Below, in pieces: positions 50,232 to 64,000 of a stretch of DNA of 64,000 nucleotides. The stretch lies in the NCBI GenBank assembly GCA_030686995.1, contig CM060709.1, forward strand, positions 18,691,360-18,755,359, read 5' to 3'. Each line of letters begins with the position of its first letter. The first letter of the stretch is position 1. The notes beneath the pieces are model-generated. The model did no database searches. It was not told the DNA's origin and saw only the letters and a list, made by a program, of their open reading frames with translations. This stretch comes from Artemisia argyi (taxonomy: Eukaryota; Streptophyta; Magnoliopsida; Asterales; Asteraceae). Made by a program: the position numbers and the translations under genes.

Positions 50232-53200
50232 ATGGATTGTGTACGTACATGGGCAGAGCAACACAATAGTGTGGTTGTTTTAGATGAAGAGTTGGTTCCT
50301 GAAGAGCTCACAGACATGGTTAAATTTTTGAATGCTACTTCTCTTAGGTATGCACTCACTGTGAATCCTACTATATTTGTTTCCTACATCAAACAGTTTT
50401 GGCTTACTGCTAAAGTCAAATCTATGAATGAGGAAAAATATGTCAGTGCTTTAGTAAATGGGCAAAAGGTTCGTATCACTGAATCATCTATAAGGGAATC
50501 TCTTCTCTTAAATGATGAAACAGATACTACTTGTCTTGCTAATTTTGCTATTTTTGATGGTTTAAAAACATTGGGGTATGAGGGCGAGCATAACAATTTA
50601 AAATTTCAAAAAGCTCTCCTCTGTCCTCAATACAAGGTTTTAGTACACATTCTCCTTCATTGTTTGAGTCCTAAAACTTCTAGGTGGCATGAGTTTAGTG
50701 CTACTATTGCTTCTGCAATGGTATGCTTAAGCACAGGTCAACCATTTAATTTTTCAAGTATGATTTTGGAGGGGATTGTTAAAAGTGTTAAAGAGTCTGG
50801 TTCTTATTTGCTTTATCCAAGATTTCTCCAACTCTTTATTGTTGACCAACTTACAGATTTTAGATCCCATGCTGGCTATTATGAAGCTCCAAAATTGGTT
50901 TCAAAAACTTTTACTTTCTTAGTTAAGCATGGAAAAGGTTTTTCAGGCACACATACAAATCTTACACCTTCTATGGTGCAACTTGTGCAAAATATTCAGG
51001 GTGAAGGATCAGGAAATCCCACTGATTCCCATCACACACCCAATTTTTCTGCGTCTGCCACACAACCAAAAATACACTATACCCGTAGGAAAACCAAAAA
51101 GAACACTGATCTACCTCAGGATAGTGTTAGTATGGCTGTACCAGATGAGGCTGTCCTAGTTGATGAAGGGGACATGTTGGTAAGGGCTGTCACTACTGCT
51201 TCTAGCTTAGCAGCAGAGCAGGACAGTGATAACATAAATAAGACCCAAACCAAGGCACCATCTAGAGAAAAGGATTCTTCTGAATCTACTTCTCAGGATG
51301 GTAACCCTAGCCAAATGGAAAATATAGGGGGCTCAGATGATCAAACTAGGTTTGATACTGAGTTTATGTCCCATGATTCACCTCTCGGACCAGGTTACAC
51401 AGGACGAAGTGATGAGGACAGGCCAGTGACAAATGAATTGACGGAAAATCTTGTACATGATGACAATGTCCATGATTCACCTCTCAGACCAGGTAACACA
51501 GGTCGAAGTGATGAGACTACTATGCAACTCATTAAGGAATTGATGGTTACTTGTACCAATTTGGGGTTGAAGTGTACTACTTTGGAAGATAAAGGTCTTA
51601 CTCTGTCTACAGTTATTGAAGGTCAAGCCAAGCTTATTACAACATTGAAGAAACATATTAAGAAATTGAAGAAATCACGATCTTCAACCTCATTGAAAAG
51701 GCTAAAGAAAGTGGGCACTTCTCAAGTTATTAGTTCACCTGAACTCTCTACTCATTTGGAAGAGGATGCTTCCAAACAGGGGAGGAATGAAGATGTCATG
51801 GGTTCAGGGGAGGTAAATTTGAAGAGGGTTGAAAGTGCTCAGGTTATGAATGAAGAAATGGTTTCAGGGGAGGTTCCAGTAATTGGAGACATGGATGTGG
51901 AAAGTCCTCAGGATGCTGAAAATTTTGTGGTTGTTGATCAATCAGGGAATGAGGTTGTAATGGAAAAGGTGATTGCTACTCAAGAAAAGGTGGTGAAAAA
52001 ACTCAAGACTTTGGAGCCTGAGCAATTAGTGAAGGCAACAGGGTTGATGGGTGAAGCTTTGATGACTTTGGGGGATTCAATGGTGAAAGAGTTTGAAAAT
52101 GCTGCTATTGTTGATAAGACTAATGACTCTACTGCTGCTCATGATTCTGCTGCTAAGGATCTTGCTGATCCTGCTGCTAGTGGAAAAGTGAACTCTGCTG
52201 ATGCACAAGACTCTGCTGCTGGGTCTAGTGATAATGTTGCTGCTGAAGCAGTGGTTTTGTTGTGTAAGAAGACTACAGAAGTTCCATATGAATCATCTTC
52301 AAAACATACACCACTACCAACACCATCACTACCACAACAACCTACAACAACAATCACATCATCAACACCAAGTTTACCTCTAAAAGGAATTATATTCAGA
52401 GAACCTGCTGCTCAACCAACGAAGATTGTATCATCATCTACTGACAAAGGGAAGGGCAAGCAAGTTGAAGAACCTCAATGGATGTATAAGAGGTTTGACT
52501 ACTCTGTAATACCTTTTCATATGTGGCCTAAGGAATTACAAATTAAACATGACTCAGCTGCTGCATTGAAAGAACAAGAGTTGATTGATCAAGAAGAACA
52601 ACAGCTGGCTCAGAAGGAAAAGGAAAGGATTGAAAAGGAGACAGAAGATTTAAGGAGGTATGAGGAATGGGTTGATGAAAAGATAAGAATAGAGGCTGAT
52701 ATTGAACTCAACAAGATGATCAAGATTGAGGATAATGAAGTTCCAACTTTTGATGTGAGATCTTGGGTAAGGGAGTTCACAGCTAAGAAAAAGAAAGAAG
52801 ATGTTGCTACTAGAGGTCCAACTCCATTGCAACAAAGAAAAGAGCATGAAAGATACCTGAAGAATATGAAGGGATGGAAGTTGATACAGTTAAAACCTAA
52901 GTCTGATAAAGAGGTTTTTGAATTATATCAACAGGTTAAGAGACAAACAGATACCTTCTATCCTATGGGTTGTGCTGAAGATTTAGAACATATTGCTCAG
53001 ATGAATAAAAAATTGGTACCTGAAAAAGTGGCTGAAGTAGAGCATGTTCATGAAGCAGATGTTGTTAAGCAGCTTGATGATGCAGTTAAGACTACTTCTT
53101 CTATGCAAAGTGGTAAAAGAAAAGGACTGGTTCATAAATCATTTGCAAAGAAGAATAGGAAAACAGGGGAAGAAAGCAGTTCTAAGCCAGAAGGAGATGA

Positions 53201-53909
53201 GTTCAAGAATGATTGTGATCATATTCCTCCTGAGCATTTAAAAGAACAATTGAAGGTTTACACTATGGTTGGCAAGATGGAAGATCCTGAAGTAGTTGAT
53301 GCCATACCAATAGGAATCAAATATCCTATTATCAAAGTAACTACAGGATATGATACTAACATTGGAGCATTTCATGATGTTGAGAGATCTGATGGTAAGA
53401 CTCACAGGTTTCTTAGATTTCAACAGATGCTATACTACTTTGATAGAGAGGATGTTGATGACTTGTGGAAGTTGTACAAAACAAAGTTTGGAGCTGAGAA
53501 GTTTGATGGTAAAAATTATGAGAAAGATCAAATTGATCATATCATAACTATGTCTGATAATGTTCTGTGGAGAACTCTAAAACTTATGTATGAACCTTCA
53601 ATGGATGATTCTGAGTGGACAGAGATAGTACAATACAAAGTAAGAAAATAGAGACTCTTTCAAGATTCTGGAGTTCATATGCTAGAAATTGGACCAATTA
53701 CTTTGTATATGCTAGCTGAAAAGGATTACCCAGTGGTAAGATACTGGAATACTGTCAATCAGATGGTTAATGGTGCTGGATTACTCAACTTGCAGAAAGA
53801 CTATGATATTGATGATCAAGCATTCAATTTGATGTCAAAGTATAAGAAGATACTTGATCAACAGACATCTCAAGACTTGAGTGTTTGGAAGCATCCTCTT
53901 GGTGTTTAG
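50232..53909 (+). CDS. SIRE 3' extra ORF ('env-like' position), 1,139 + 85 residues, one nonsense codon
   Basis: Open from ATG 50,232 to TAG 53,649; the same frame continues to 53,909 and ends KHPLGV. The N-terminal part (about 1-240) is a folded-looking domain (MVKFLNATSLRYALTVNP, FVSYIKQFW, LLYPRFLQLFI) like the plant transposon-protein domain seen in several retroelements. The middle is disordered, with a duplicated HDSPL-PG-TGRSDE unit (about 380 and 415) and basic K-rich segments. Then come Ala/Asp/Ser repeats from CTGCTG codons, Pro/Thr-rich stretches, a strong coiled coil (about 770-850, EEQQLAQKEKERIEKETEDL), and a conserved C-terminal domain. I see no signal peptide and no clear membrane segment, so an envelope role is not supported. 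Function unknown. Confidence 0.85.
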
Positions 53910-53948
53910 ATGAGCTTTGAAGAAACTTAATGATTTAGAAATAAATAT

Positions 53949-53965
53949 TAAGTTTAAGAGAGGAT
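53949..53965 (+). promoter_or_regulatory. Polypurine tract of the SIRE-type element
   Basis: Purine-rich AAGTTTAAGAGAGGAT directly before the 3' LTR; the site of plus-strand primer formation. Confidence 0.7.
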
Positions 53966-54414
53966 TGTTGGGTTTTGAGTTCTGCTGCTGAGTGAAACTG
54001 CTGCTGTGATGAAACTGCTGCTAGTGTAAATGATTTTGTTGCTGATGACAAAGTGCTGCTAAGGAAACTACTGCTGAAGTGAAAAGCATATATTCGTAGT
54101 AGATAATTATAGAATAGATTGTGTGTATATCTTATACGTCTAGAATATTCTTATCTTGCATAGAAAGATATTGTAAACCTAGTAGGACTCCTTGGCCTAT
54201 AAAAGGAGGATCCTAGGGTTAGATTATGGACGTATTGTTAAGTTTCGTTTACACTTCAAGGTTGTAAAACCCTAGCATTGTTGAGTGCTCGTATTAATAA
54301 TATTGAAGTGTTGATAGTGAATTGTTCTTCTTAAGTTAAGCTTTTACATTCTGCATTCAAGCTTAAGTGTTTACTTAATTCTATATAAGATCGTTTGCTC
54401 AACTGGGATCAACA
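53966..54414 (+). repeat. 3' LTR of the SIRE-type element
   Basis: TGTTGGGTTTTGAG to GGGATCAACA, followed by TSD TCACC. Compared with the 5' LTR it has an extra GTGATGAAACTGCTGCT block and lacks one GGAAAATACTGCTGAA unit; otherwise the two are nearly identical, so insertion is recent. Confidence 0.93.
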
Positions 54415-55626
54415 TCACCCTCGGCTCATTGTCCAAATCCAAGTGTTAAGGCGTTTTGCCGAAATCAATCATTGACTAGAAAGTCAATGTGACTTCGACT
54501 CGCACAACCAAAAGTCCAAAGTAAAAATATCAATCACAACCATAAGTAATCCATCTCTGTCATCAAGTCCCATATTCACATTCTACAACAATAAGGTCCG
54601 TCTACGACACCTTTCTAACCTATCTCCGTCAATCTAAGATAATCGTCTCACAATCGGTTCCCTTATCGCCTTCATCAACAAACCTCCATAAACATTTCCA
54701 CTAGCCCAAATGATCCCAACGTCAACTCCAATTCATATTATTTTCAACAACAAAAATGAACACTAAATAATAGTAACCAATATTGTATAACTCAACAAAT
54801 AATTAAAATACCACTTATACGGGTCGACCTACCAAGTCAAACCCGGGTCAAAACTTCACCACAAGACGTGTGGGTCCCACCCGAGACCTCTAGGGTCTCG
54901 GCTAGCTCTAATCGAGCTTGAAACCAAACCAAGTCGGCCTCACAATCAAACAACCAAAAATCAATATCTCTCCAACCAAATTCATCAAATCGCAAGAAAA
55001 TGAAAACCAAACACCCTCAATATCAACAACCAAGAACCAAGAATATCAAGAATGCGTCATTCGAGTCCGGAGAGCACAAGGAGAGAGCAAAGGCTCTCAG
55101 TTGAGCCTCGACCTAACATCTACAAGCAAAACCCGGATACCAAACTTGTTAGAAACCATGTTTTTAATCAAAATCCACTTGTGTTTCATGTTTTTAATCA
55201 TAACCCAATCGAAATTGAACAACTCGTGACCCCTTTGGTCACGTTTTCACCAAAATACGAGTCACAACCATTTGTAACTCGCCTTACCTTCGATTCACAA
55301 GACCACGACATGAGAAACTTCAAAAACAAGAAAGATGCTGGTGGATGTGGTGATAACGAGACTAAAAAGGGTGTATTTGGGCACGTGTGATAGTAGATCA
55401 AGAAGAGGGAATGATGGGGAGTTGATTGGTGGTGGTGGTGTGTTATGGGGGGCGGCGGTGTGGCTGCTGTGGCCGGAAATAGGGGCGGTGGTGGCTAGGG
55501 TTTTTGTTGTTGATGATAACCTAGAGAGAGAGATGAGTGTGGGATGATGGTTGTGTTTGTTTTTGGGTGTGTGAGAACCGGCCACACAAGGACCAATATG
55601 TAGTATACTGTTTTTTTTAAAATAAC

Positions 55627-59649
<4,023 letters not shown>

Positions 59650-59737
<88 letters not shown>
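59650..59737 (+). repeat. (TAA)n microsatellite, right of the non-LTR element
   Basis: About 29 TAA units, then unique chromovirus LTR sequence TGGTAGGGATAATTGAC. It is either the other half of the target tract or tract plus element tail. Confidence 0.92.
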
Positions 59738-59738
<1 letters not shown>

Positions 59739-60175
59739 GTAGGGATAATTGACTAGTTATTTAAACACGATGACTAAGCCCGAAAACCAATTCAAAATAT
59801 CATGACACCTTTAAATTACATTCGTTCCCGTAATATTAAAAATCTCTCGATACGTTCAAAAATTATATGGACCAAACGATAAATCCCAAATTAGATCGTG
59901 TTAGGTTATTACTAGTGCCGGAGTCAACGTAGTGCCACGTAACGTCTCAATCAATAATCTTCACATAAATTTCATAACAAAATAATAATTCAAATTTAAA
60001 TTTCATAGAAACCACAAAATTCAAAACCTCGGTTCAAAGTTACAGTTTGTCGTGAATAAATTTCAAATATTCAAAAATCATTAAACTTAAAGTAATGCGG
60101 GTTTTAAAATTACTCCCTAATTTGCTAGTTGTCACATCCTCCCAGCCTCAGAAGAAACCCGTCCCGGGTTTCTCT

Positions 60176-61778
60176 CGGAACATTCCATCTATGAAGCAAA
60201 AAGTTTAGGATATCTCTTCCGAAACTCATCCTCACGTTCCCACGTAAATTCCGGTCCATGACGGGAATTCCAACGAACCTTGATGAGTGGAATACGACTG
60301 CGCTTGAGTCGCTTAATCTCTCGATCCATAATCTCAATCGGTTCTTCCACGAAGTTCAAACTCTCATCAACACGAATATCCTTCATCGGTATAACCAGTG
60401 TCTCATCAGAAAGGCACTTCTTTAAATTACTCACATGAAACACATCATGAACTTTACTCAATTCCTGTGGTAGCTCCAACTGATAGGCCACGGGCCCAAT
60501 TCTTTCCAAAATTAGAAATGGTCCAATGTAGCAGGGGTTGAGTTTCCCACGTTTCCCAAAATGTATCACTCCTTTCCAAGGCGAGACTTTCAGCATCACT
60601 TTGTCTCCAACCTGGAACTCAAGAGGTTTACGTCTCCGATCGGCATAACTTTTCTCCCTATCTCGAGCTGCTTGCAACCAATCATGAATTTGAGTCACTT
60701 TCTCAGTAGTCTCTAAAATAAGCTCGGGGCCTGTGAGTTGGCTATCTCCAACCTCAGCCCAACCAAATCGGCGAACGACATTTACGACCATATAAAGCTT
60801 CAAATGGTGCAGCTTTAAGACTTGTATGGTAGCTGTTATTATAGGAAAATTCCGCAAGAGGTAGGCACTTCTCCCAGCATTTACCAAAGTCTATTATACA
60901 GGCACGAAGCATATCCTCCAAAGTCTGAATTGTTCTCTCACTTTGACGGTCGGTTTGAGGATGATAATGCAGTACTCATATCAAGTCTTGTCCCCAAAGC
61001 GGTTTGAAGTGATCGCCACAAAGCTGACGTGAAACGGCTGTCGCGATCAGAAATAATCGATATTGGAACACCATGACGAGAAATAATTTCCTTCGCATAC
61101 AACCTCGCAAATTTATCGATACTATCATCTTTAAGAATCGCCAGGAAATGAGCAGACTTAGTCAATTGATCCACAATTACCCAGATAGCATCACAACCGC
61201 TAGCTGTCTTTGGTAACTTGGTGATAAAGTCTATCGTAATCCTCTCCCATTTCCAAACCAGGAGTTCTGGCTGCATCAATAATCCTGACGGTCTTTGGTG
61301 TTCAGCCTTAACCTTAGAACACGTCAAGCACTTGCTAACGTACAACGCTATATCTGCCTTCATGTTTTGCCACCAATACAATTTCTTCAGGTCCTGGTAC
61401 ATCTTGTCAGACCCAGGATGAATAGAAGACCTTGACTTGTGTGACTCATGCATAATCAACTCACGAATTCCTCCATACAATGGTACCCAACTTCGGTCTC
61501 CAAAACATAATATTCCATCAGAAGGCCTAACAAATCCATTCTCATTTTTTGCCATTCCAAAGATATTCTCAGCAGATCGGTTTTCTGCCTTAAACGCTTC
61601 CATTTGAGCTAATATTTGCGATGGCAACGGCGATACGATAGTCATTCCTAATGACCTAACTCGTAATGGTGGTATTCTCTCCTTCTGACTAAGAGCATCA
61701 GCAACGACGTTTGATTTACAGGGATGATAGCGGATTTCGCAATCACAATCGCTTAGCAGCTCAATCAAACGTCGCTGT
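60176..61778 (-). pseudogene. pol: Chromovirus (Tekay-like) pol: RNase H end, integrase, chromodomain; two frameshifts
   Basis: Read on -: RNase H end [20 protein letters not shown] and [11 protein letters not shown]. Integrase zinc region HPGSDKM...[11 protein letters not shown]. Core D in [11 protein letters not shown] in ISDRDSRF; after a one-base insertion at about 60,970 the E lies in a [16 protein letters not shown] segment. A second frameshift is at about 60,765. Then comes [11 protein letters not shown] and a C-terminal chromodomain-like part ([40 protein letters not shown]) ending KLFAS at 60,189. Chromodomains guide integration to heterochromatin. The N-terminal side is cut at 61,778 by the Athila-like insertion, and everything upstream lies beyond that element. 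Confidence 0.9.
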
Positions 61779-63223
61779 TGATGAGGCGAAAAATGATCCA
61801 TTTTTAAGGGGTCATTTAAGCCCGGAATTGAATTTATTTGATCAAATATTGCCCTAAATCGTTCCTTTTGTGATTTTAGGTACTTGTGGAGTGAATTCTG
61901 GAAAAGGAAGCATTTTGGATGTTTTTCAAGCATAAAAGTGAAGAAAACGGCAAAGTCTTAATTTTCCTTGCTGGGAACAGTACCTGACGGCGTCACCAAG
62001 TTCTTAATGACGGCGTCAAGAGGAAAACAAGAGGTGAAGAGGATAAAGTACATGACGGTCCAGAATGTTTTTACACTAGGGCATGACGGCGTCACGCTAG
62101 GCCGTCACGGTCCCTATACACGTGATGGCCCAGAGGAAATTTGCTCTTGACGGCATCAGATCTGGATCTAGGCAATCCGAGAATATTATGGGCGGCGAGT
62201 TGACGGCGTCAGAATTTTCTTCTTGACGCTGTCACCTTAGAAAATCTATATATAGTTTTCTAATTTTCATTCATTAGGGGAGGACAATTTTAGGGATAAC
62301 TTGGAGAAACCCTAGCACGATTTTATCAGTATTTTCAAGGGTTTCAACCCTTTGAAACCTTTCATGTTCAATTAAGATAAGTATCCTTTCAATTCATTCA
62401 ATATGTCTATGTGTTGTTTGAATATATCTTACGTTTGTCTTGATTTTAACATGCTAGGCTAGATCTCTTGTGTGTTTGCTTAGATGTAGTGAAACCTAGA
62501 TGTTGATTATGGGTAGATTGCTTGTTTATAGTTGTTACGGATGAATGATTTCGATGTTAGGCTTAAGAAAACTAGCAGACTTCCATAGTGTAACTTGCTT
62601 GAACGTCTTAAGAAACATGAACCAATGCGTACTAGGTTTTTATGGTTATATTTAATGCATGAGCGAATTCTAGTGATCCCATGTTAGGAGCTTCTTGCAG
62701 GCTCGACATAGGAGTGAAGTAGGAGCTTATAGAGTTGGGGAAGTGCGTACGCCACCCCACGATTGGTATTAAGGAATATAACCCATCATCCATGCAACTG
62801 TAACAAACTATCAACCTGTAAAAGATATCTAGGGAGTATTGAAATCAAAGTAAACACAATTTTCCCATTTATTGTTCACACCACTAGTTTAATTAGCTTT
62901 ATTTTCATTTTTGTTATTTTATTTTGATTGCATCTTAGTTATTCGGGTTAGTTGACTAGCAACTAATTCCGCCCACTCTCCCAAAACCTTAGATTTTACT
63001 TGCCTTTTATAAAAATATAAAAATACAAAAAGAATCATCCCTCACCTCTAGACCTAGTTTTTAGGCTTTCTAATCCTAGCGACACTATTCCTGAGTTGAA
63101 TGATCAATCCCCCGGTACTTGTCACTATACTATACTACAACGATCAGGTACACTGCTTGGTGGGGGTTGTAAGCTTCTCGAGATCTCTCGAGAGGTAAAG
63201 CCTGGTGCAATTCCCACGCATCA
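61779..63223 (+). repeat. 5' LTR of an Athila-like gypsy element
   Basis: 1,445 bp with perfect 5-bp inverted ends TGATG...CATCA. It carries repeated TGACGGCGTCA-type palindromes (61,985-62,235), a TATA box CTATATATAG (about 62,247), a leader with ACCCTAGC, and is followed by a primer site. The 5-bp target would be GCTGT (61,774-61,778); its partner is outside the window. Confidence 0.82.
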
Positions 63224-63229
63224 AGTTTT

Positions 63230-63247
63230 TGGCACCGCAGCCCAGGG
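63230..63247 (+). promoter_or_regulatory. Primer binding site of the Athila-like element
   Basis: TGGCACCGCAGCCCAGGG lies six bases after the LTR. It resembles TGGCGCCGTTGCCGGGG, the tRNA-Asp-type site used by Athila elements, with several changes. Confidence 0.65.
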
Positions 63248-63508
63248 AATAGTTATTGTCTAGGTTAGGATTTCTTTTTTATTAGGTCTACTTGCTAGAT
63301 TCCTTTCTAGTAAGATTTCATTTTTGTTTTTAGGTTTTCTTTAGTCTATCTTATTTCTTCGTGACTTTGTTCGTAATCTTTACCATCCGACATCAAGGAA
63401 GGTGGTAACATCTTTGAACCCATCAACCCACCACAACAAGACCACCCACAAAACCCACCACTAGCAAACCAACCTCTTAGGTCCCGAACCTTAGGAAAGT
63501 ATTCCTGA

Positions 63509-64000
63509 CCTAGCCACCAAGGCTATCGAAACACTATTGAGCTCACCCAAGGAGCCAATGTGTCTCCCTTGCGATCCAACACCATCCGGTTGGTGCAAAG
63601 CGGATGTGCATTCCATGGACTTCATTCTGAAGATCCTAATCAACATCTCAAGGACTTCCTTAAAATCATAGATTCTATAGACCTTGATGTTACAACTAGA
63701 GAGTCGACCCGATTACGCCTATTCCAATTCTCTCTACGTGATCAAGCTAGTTAATGGCTTGAATGTTTACCCGCGGGATCCATCACCTCATGGGATGATC
63801 TCACCACTCGTTTCTTTGCTCAATTTTTCCCACCGGGAAGAACTACCAAGCTTAGAAATGATATCTGTATGTTCCAACAACGTCAAGGTGAAACTCTATA
63901 TGAAGCATGGACTCGTTTCAAGGACTTACGAGAACGTCAAGGTGAAACTCTATATGAAGCATGGACTCGTTTCAATGACTTACTCCAAAAAGTCCCTCAT
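63509..64000 (+). pseudogene. gag: Athila-type gag, N-terminal part, one nonsense codon, 3' cut by window
   Basis: The frame after a TGA at about 63,506 reads NTIRLVQSGCAFHGLHSEDP, then NQHLKDFLKIIDSIDLD, LRLFQFSLRDQAS, TAA (63,752), WLECLPAGSITSWDDLTTRF and FPPGRTTKLRNDI...FQQRQGETLYEAWTRF. This is the retrotransposon gag core (PF03732 type) of Athila/Tat elements. A 54-bp in-frame tandem duplication (63,881-63,934 and 63,935-63,988) repeats RQGETLYEAWTRF. The element is not able to make full Gag. Confidence 0.88.

Larger units (their letters stand above)
42183..54414 (+). mobile_element. Complete SIRE-type Ty1/copia retrotransposon, 12.2 kb
   Basis: Two LTRs (455 and 449 bp), TSD TCACC on both sides (42,178-42,182 and 54,415-54,419), PBS, gag-pol in copia order (protease, integrase, RT, RNase H), a long 3' extra ORF, polypurine tract. 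The size and the extra ORF after RNase H place it in the SIRE/Maximus lineage. Stops in gag-pol make it non-autonomous now. It lies inside the chromovirus LTR. Confidence 0.92.

Noticed and set aside
50232..53909. Envelope protein
   Set aside because: Position fits 'env-like', but I see no signal peptide, no transmembrane segment and no cysteine pattern, so I kept it as an ORF of unknown function.

Overview
This is plant nuclear DNA that consists almost entirely of transposable elements. The family set (Tat, Athila and chromovirus Ty3/gypsy elements, a SIRE-type Ty1/copia element with an extra 3' ORF, an L1-like LINE, a second non-LTR element, Helitron, hAT, CACTA and MULE-like DNA transposons) and the flavour of the SIRE and RT proteins suggest a daisy-family species (Asteraceae, perhaps Tanacetum, Artemisia or Chrysanthemum). 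That taxonomic call is inference. I see no intact host gene. Host coding sequence appears only as captured, broken exon fragments.

Layout. 1-6,030 is the 3' part of a Tat-like gypsy element: RNase H and integrase on +, a four-exon antisense ORF on -, then the 3' LTR. 6,031-9,480 shows nothing I can name. 9,689-35,615 is a hAT-type insertion bounded by an 8-bp target duplication (ATGCTGGC) inside a local minisatellite. Its left end has been amplified into a tandem array of about 0.44-0.98 kb units. Most units carry the same 435-bp CACTA mini-element at the same ATG site, while units at both ends of the array show the empty site. One (TA)n tract of the array was entered by a 20.4-kb non-autonomous Helitron (10,247-30,626) holding exon fragments of an ABCC transporter, an RLCK-type kinase, GABA transaminase and others, plus an ORF1-only L1-like insertion. 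A 2.66-kb part of the Helitron is present twice, around three more array units.

36,130-40,414 holds a 260-bp tandem duplication, a foldback MITE, a MULE-like element with 0.4-kb inverted arms around a small acidic ORF, and decayed repeats. 40,415-61,778 is the 3' part of a chromovirus (Tekay-like) gypsy element on the - strand. Its roughly 3.6-kb LTR is split by two later insertions: a complete 12.2-kb SIRE-type copia element (42,183-54,414, TSD TCACC) and a non-LTR element (55,743-about 59,650) that sits inside a (TAA)n microsatellite. The latter ends in what looks like a restriction-like endonuclease domain. The chromovirus is cut in its RNase H by an Athila-like gypsy element (LTR 61,779-63,223, PBS, start of gag), which runs off the window.

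The genes do not form a host pathway. They are replication modules of separate elements (gag, protease, integrase, RT and RNase H of LTR elements; RT plus endonuclease of the non-LTR element), nearly all broken by stops or frameshifts. The best leads are the possible RLE-type non-LTR element targeted to TAA repeats, the SIRE 3' region with divergent sense and antisense ORFs, and the hAT/CACTA/Helitron nest, whose insertion order can be read directly.
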